DNA from: Blautia sp.
GTDB lineage: Bacteria; Bacillota; Clostridia; Lachnospirales; Lachnospiraceae
NCBI GenBank assembly: GCA_017420455.1
Contig: JAFOJB010000527.1
Coordinates: 1-9,520 of the forward strand
Direction: 5' to 3'
Length of the DNA stretch: 9,520 nucleotides
In this document: positions 6,317 through 9,520 of the stretch, piece by piece
Numbering within the stretch: position 1 is the stretch's first letter
Layout of the letters: the number at the start of each line of letters is the position of its first letter
Position numbers and translations under genes: made by a program
Notes under the pieces: generated by a model
Databases searched by the model: none
Seen by the model: only the letters and a program-made list of their open reading frames with translations
What the model was told of the DNA's origin: nothing

Positions 6317-6347
6317 TTTCTCAGTCACCGCTTTTCGCGTTTTTCAG
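6275..6347 (+). terminator. Long hairpin downstream of the importer operon, probable + strand terminator
   Basis: Positions 6275-6308 pair with 6314-6347 around a GAGAA loop: 34 positions, with 31 Watson-Crick pairs, two pairs that are G-U in + RNA (6279/6343, 6288/6334) and one mismatch (6291/6331). The inner perfect 17-bp stem (6292-6308 with 6314-6330) is followed on + by the T-rich CTTTTCGCGTTTTT (6331-6344). This suits termination of the importer transcript, and the wobble pattern favours the + RNA. The stem overlaps the stop codon of the convergent glycosidase gene (6344-6346). Confidence 0.65.
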
Positions 6348-9082
6348 GAGACATCCGGGCAGGCGAGATATACCTCCCCGTTCAGCCCGGATGCGGAAAC
6401 CGGCTCTTTTTTGTTGCCGAACGCGTCCGGAACTACGGACATCTCCCGTTCCAGGGTCGTGGCCGTTTCTATGACGATCTTGTTTTCGCCTTCTTTCAGG
6501 ATGCCGGAAAGGTCATACCGGAAAGGCGGGGCGATCTGAATCCCGAGGCTTGCACCGTTGACAAACAGTTCAACCCCTTCCGACGCATCCGTGATCACAA
6601 GGATGCTGGATGGGGGAAGGCTGCTGCCCTCGGGGAAGTCTATGGTATTTTCATACCGGACAAAGCCGGAGAAAAGAGGCTGCTCTTTTTCAAGAGTATC
6701 CGGCAGGGAAACTTCTTTCTGCCCTTCAAAGGCCGGATAATCATGGCTGCGGCAGATGCTGCGCTTCCAGTTCCCCTTAAAGGGGATCCGGGCATGATCA
6801 GAAAGACAGATTTTCTCCGCAGCAGGGAAGGCCTCCGGCTTTCCGCATTCTTTCAGCGCTTTTTCTGCGGAGGCTTCTACCACCAGGATCCGCATGTGTA
6901 GAGGCTCTATAATAACAGGCAGGCTTCCGGCATCTGTTTTTGCAGCATAGATGCGGTTATTCCACGCATCGTAAAAATATGCGCGGCCATCTGTCCCGTC
7001 ATTTCCGGAAAGGCCTGGTATGGCCACGGTTCCTTTGTATACTTCGGTTCCCTCATTGACAAACAGATAAACTTCTGTCTGATCCTCATGAATATAGTGA
7101 AGATAACGGAGACGGTTGTTCTGCGGCAGGAAGGTGATCTCTTTTGCCCCCTGTGCGCACGCCCACTCTGCAGTCTTTTCGAGAGGAACTGCCGGCAAAG
7201 AGCGGATCTCATCATAAAGCTTTTCATCCTCAGGAGTTTCCGGATTTCCGACAGCCTGCGCAGGTGCGTCCACAAAGGCAGTGGGAACTCCTGCTTCTTT
7301 CAGCTGTTTCAGGCCAACGGCTGCTGCTTTTGTGAGGAACTGCATCTTCGGCACAAACACCGCGCGGTACGGGTTATGGTTGATGATGAGTGTGTGGTCC
7401 TTAAACTCCGTACCGAATTTTTCAGGCGTTTCAAACACATCCGAGGGGATAAAATCATAAAAGATCTGCGCATCCGCCAGCTGTCTTGCCGCATGCTGAG
7501 AGAAGGTTGTTTCCCCCATCCATTCTCCTTCCCCATGATAGAGGATCGCGGCCTGCGCAACATGCCCTCCGCCGCAGATCAGATGGCAGACCCGGTTCGC
7601 ATAGGCCATGAGCGCGCCAAAATGACGGTACTGCGGATTATGTCCATGCGCATAAAAATGCGGAGGGCAGTCCGGATCCGGAAACTCTTTCGGGCTGAAA
7701 GCATGGGGTACAAAATGATTCACGCCCCGGACCATAAAATGATCCAGCAGGTATTTTTCCAGGCGGACTCCCTCGCTCCAGCCATATGCTCCAAAGACCT
7801 CACACATGGAATTGCCTTTTTTAAGAGGCTCTATGGCAGCAGCGGAGCTGGCAAGATTTCCCAGCATATAGTGGTAAAATTCCCCGTCTCTCTCCGAAAA
7901 GAATCCTTTGATCTTCAGGTCCTCTCCCTGGGGCAGTACCTGCCCGCCGATATCGTCGATCCCTGCCCAGTCTTCTCCTGCCAGGCCGCGGAAGAAATGC
8001 CCCAGCGAAGAACCGGTTCTCGCATGCTGGTTGTTGTCCTCGATCAGGTGGCCGATATAGCGGACACCGTGGGAACGGCACCAGTTTCCAAGCTGATAAG
8101 AAAAATCCTCTTCTACCAGCCTGGTCACACAGTCCATATAGGTGAAGCGGACGGCGGCTTTTTCAGCAGGATCCGCCTCGTTGTCCCAGAGAAGAGCCAG
8201 GGAGTTCGGATAACCCTCAAGACGGCCGGAGAGCATTTCTTCCAGTTCGCGGCTCCACGGGTAGTCTTCTTCATCATAGCAGCCCAGCTGGTTATCCTTC
8301 TCATACAGATGGCCGTTGCCCAGCTCCGGTTCATCCGAAAAGAAACCGGCTATGGTTGTCCCGAAATACTCTTTATACCTTGCATAATGAGGTTCGTAGA
8401 CGGTGTCGATCAGTACACGGACGGACTCCCTGTCCATCATATTGATATAATCTCTGTGAGGGCCCCGGTTCCTGGTGAGATTGAGGATCAGGACCTTCCA
8501 GCTCCCGCCTTCAGGCTTCCACAGGATCCCCTCGTCCGTTACAAAAGGAAGCAGGTCTACGGTTTTCCTTTCAGGATCCATCTGCACCGCCAGGATCCCC
8601 AGCAGCCTGTCATCCGCAAAGAGATTATCTTTGCTGCTGCTCCCGAAGGTGTCGAAGTGCTGTTCTATTTCATTCGGGGTATAAGGACCGGCTTCAGTAA
8701 GCTCCTTTTTGTTGAGATGAAGGGTCTCGCCCTCATTCAGAAGAATCCGGCGGAAAGTGATGCTCTGGCGGCGGAGATAATCCGGTTTTTTCTGCATCGC
8801 TCCGTTTGCATAGCCTGTAGGGAAGTGGCTGTCGTCCAGGATCCAGACCTTCATATCCCTTTTTACGGCTTCATCCAGGATCACATCCATATCCTCCCAC
8901 CATCTGGGACCGCAGTAATCCGGATGAGGACGGCTTTCCACGCAGACCGCACCGATATTGCTGTTATGGATTACTTCCATGTATTTTCGCAGTGCAGCCT
9001 CATCTTCGCCATGCTGCCAGAAGAAGGGGAGGATATAATTTTCTCCCTTTCCCTCCAATAATTCCTTGATCCTGCTGCTCAT
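6344..9082 (-). CDS. Large glycosidase-like protein, distantly GH106 (alpha-L-rhamnosidase)-like
   Basis: This 912-aa protein has no signal peptide and no membrane segment, so it is probably cytoplasmic. The N-terminus looks like a TIM barrel: LPFFWQHGEDEAALRKYMEV, then GAVCVESRPHPDYCG with WWEDMDVILDEAVKRDMKVW, then ILDDSHFPTGYANG (81-94). Acidic segments that could be catalytic are FFSDEPELG (248-255, D250/E251), GHLIEDNN (344-351, E348) and MCEVFGAYGW (427-435, E428). A region at about 500-730 may be a linker or beta domain. The C-terminal segment (about 800-880: RYENTIDFP, GVELFVNGASLG, APPFRYDLSGILKEGENKI) is a GH2/GH106-type galactose-binding-like fold. This plan recalls GH106 enzymes, and similar proteins are, as I remember, widespread in Lachnospiraceae as uncharacterised glycosyl hydrolases. 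AGGAGG (9095-9100) precedes the ATG by a rather long 12 nt. It probably acts on the glycan cleaved by the beta-glucuronidase. Substrate is not established. Confidence 0.7.
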   Translation of the reverse strand: MSSRIKELLEGKGENYILPFFWQHGEDEAALRKYMEVIHNSNIGAVCVESRPHPDYCGPRWWEDMDVILDEAVKRDMKVWILDDSHFPTGYANGAMQKKPDYLRRQSITFRRILLNEGETLHLNKKELTEAGPYTPNEIEQHFDTFGSSSKDNLFADDRLLGILAVQMDPERKTVDLLPFVTDEGILWKPEGGSWKVLILNLTRNRGPHRDYINMMDRESVRVLIDTVYEPHYARYKEYFGTTIAGFFSDEPELGNGHLYEKDNQLGCYDEEDYPWSRELEEMLSGRLEGYPNSLALLWDNEADPAEKAAVRFTYMDCVTRLVEEDFSYQLGNWCRSHGVRYIGHLIEDNNQHARTGSSLGHFFRGLAGEDWAGIDDIGGQVLPQGEDLKIKGFFSERDGEFYHYMLGNLASSAAAIEPLKKGNSMCEVFGAYGWSEGVRLEKYLLDHFMVRGVNHFVPHAFSPKEFPDPDCPPHFYAHGHNPQYRHFGALMAYANRVCHLICGGGHVAQAAILYHGEGEWMGETTFSQHAARQLADAQIFYDFIPSDVFETPEKFGTEFKDHTLIINHNPYRAVFVPKMQFLTKAAAVGLKQLKEAGVPTAFVDAPAQAVGNPETPEDEKLYDEIRSLPAVPLEKTAEWACAQGAKEITFLPQNNRLRYLHYIHEDQTEVYLFVNEGTEVYKGTVAIPGLSGNDGTDGRAYFYDAWNNRIYAAKTDAGSLPVIIEPLHMRILVVEASAEKALKECGKPEAFPAAEKICLSDHARIPFKGNWKRSICRSHDYPAFEGQKEVSLPDTLEKEQPLFSGFVRYENTIDFPEGSSLPPSSILVITDASEGVELFVNGASLGIQIAPPFRYDLSGILKEGENKIVIETATTLEREMSVVPDAFGNKKEPVSASGLNGEVYLACPDVS

Positions 9083-9113
9083 AGCGCTTTTACACCTCCT
9101 TTCCTTTTATCCT

Positions 9114-9119
9114 ATCATA
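9114..9119 (-). promoter_or_regulatory. Candidate -10 box of the 912-aa glycosidase gene
   Basis: On - a TATGAT box (complement of 9114-9119) sits about 32 bp before the ATG at 9082. No good -35 box lies 16-18 bp upstream, so the promoter appears weak or activator-dependent. The tandem 10-bp repeat at 9147-9166 is placed where an activator could contact polymerase. Confidence 0.4.
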
Positions 9120-9146
9120 TTCCCCTGAATTCTGCAAGGAACCGTC

Positions 9147-9166
9147 CCGTTTCTCCCCGTTTCTCC
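9147..9166. repeat. Perfect tandem 10-bp repeat upstream of the glycosidase gene, candidate activator site
   Basis: CCGTTTCTCC occurs twice with no gap (9147-9156, 9157-9166); on - this reads GGAGAAACGG twice. One helical turn separates the copies, and they lie about 40-60 bp upstream of the predicted - strand start. Direct repeats near a poor -35 box are typical of activator sites, but no regulator is seen. The core GAGAAACG recurs in the repeat block at 6254-6316. Confidence 0.5.
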
Positions 9167-9198
9167 CAAAAATCGCTTCTAAACCAGCCATGGAAAGA

Positions 9199-9227
9199 TT
9201 GACTGTACAGCCAAAAAGGTGTACACT
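9199..9227 (+). promoter_or_regulatory. Sigma-A-type promoter of the DUF3798-like gene
   Basis: TTGACT (9199-9204), a 17-bp spacer and TACACT (9222-9227) lie about 46 bp before the ATG at 9274. Two self-complementary octamers, CTGTACAG (9203-9210) and GTGTACAC (9219-9226), overlap the two boxes and share TGTACA with centres 16 bp apart. They could be repressor half-sites, which is speculative. Confidence 0.75.
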
Positions 9228-9273
9228 GTTGATGCTGTAATTCCAATTTCCAAATTATAAGGAGGAAGAAACC

Positions 9274-9520
9274 ATGATGAAAAAGTTTGTCAGCCTTTTC
9301 CTTGCAGCGGCAATGGCATTCACCTTCACAGCAGCTCCCGCTTTCGCAGCAAGCGTAGAGACCATCGAGCTGGAGGATGATGAAGAAGAGGCAGAGGAAG
9401 AAGAATCTGCTGAGGAAGCAACCGAGGCTTCCGGCGATTACCATATCGGTATCGTAACAGGTTCTGTCTCCCAGTCGGAGGATGACCGCCGCGGCGCAGA
9501 AGCTTTCCAGGCAACATATG
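9274..9520 (+). CDS. Exported protein, N-terminus resembling DUF3798 proteins, 3' partial
   Basis: The frame runs from ATG 9274 to the window end without a stop, showing 82 residues. The N-terminus is a signal peptide: MMKK, a hydrophobic stretch, then AFA|AS, a signal peptidase I type site, with no lipobox cysteine. A very acidic linker follows (D/E-rich, about residues 33-50), then DYHIGIVTGSVSQSEDDRRG, which matches my memory of the start of the DUF3798 domain, a periplasmic-binding-like family of unknown ligand in Clostridia and Fusobacteria. AAGGAGG (9259-9265) is 8 nt before the first ATG and 11 nt before the adjacent second, so the first is preferred. It is divergent from the 912-aa glycosidase gene and has its own promoter. 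Any transporter partners would lie past the window. Confidence 0.7.
   Translation, partial: MMKKFVSLFLAAAMAFTFTAAPAFAASVETIELEDDEEEAEEEESAEEATEASGDYHIGIVTGSVSQSEDDRRGAEAFQATY

Noticed and set aside
6254..6347. CRISPR array, because of regularly spaced short repeats
   Set aside because: The 23-nt units are contiguous with no unique spacers, they are inverted in the second half, and no cas genes are present.
7088..9061. Open frame of 657 codons on + running antisense through the 912-aa glycosidase gene
   Set aside because: It mirrors the real gene and has no ribosome binding site or recognisable domain. The - strand product has coherent enzyme-like motifs. Long antisense frames arise from codon usage at this base composition.
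9074..9096. Possible catabolite-repression (cre) site in the TGTAAAAGCGCT segment before the glycosidase start
   Set aside because: The spacing between TG and CG is two bases too long for the cre consensus, so I do not call it.

Overview
The window reads as a carbohydrate-use locus from an anaerobic Firmicute, most likely a gut Clostridia / Lachnospiraceae-type bacterium. The grounds are strong AGGAGG ribosome binding sites, sigma-A-type promoters, a LplA/LplB/LplC-like (CUT1) sugar importer without its own ATPase, and protein families common in that group. Base composition looks close to 50% G+C by eye. The organism is inferred from style, not proven.

Layout. (1) Positions 1-386 hold the 3' end of a prolyl-tRNA editing protein (ProX type) on +. 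(2) Positions 482-2272 on - encode a complete beta-glucuronidase with every active-site residue I can check. Its promoter lies at about 2477-2506, giving a leader of roughly 200 nt that is unusually structured: competing GC-rich helices, then a near-perfect palindrome of about 59 bp against the ribosome binding site, with a 12-codon upstream ORF inside the palindrome. (3) A divergent + operon (promoter 2580-2608) encodes a secreted solute-binding protein (2667-4241) and two permeases (4342-5289, 5308-6207). A hairpin between the first two cistrons may set the binding-protein/permease ratio. (4) A convergent junction (6206-6347) holds a - strand terminator, a degenerate 23-nt tandem repeat and a 34-position hairpin that suits the + transcript. 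(5) Positions 6344-9082 on - encode a 912-aa cytoplasmic glycosidase-like protein, resembling GH106-type alpha-L-rhamnosidases in overall plan but not confidently placed. (6) From 9274 a divergent + gene begins, with its own strong promoter. It encodes an exported protein whose N-terminus resembles DUF3798 proteins, and it is cut by the window end.

Proposed logic. The importer brings in an oligosaccharide or glycoside carrying a glucuronic acid residue; the beta-glucuronidase removes that residue in the cytoplasm, and the 912-aa enzyme removes another sugar, possibly rhamnose. Neither enzyme has a signal peptide, which fits import before cleavage. No regulator and no ATPase lie in the window.

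I saw no rRNA, tRNA, CRISPR array, transposase, phage gene or defence system. The most unusual content is non-coding: the beta-glucuronidase leader, the repeat/hairpin block after the permeases, and a GAGAAACG motif found in pairs at both ends of the 912-aa enzyme gene.
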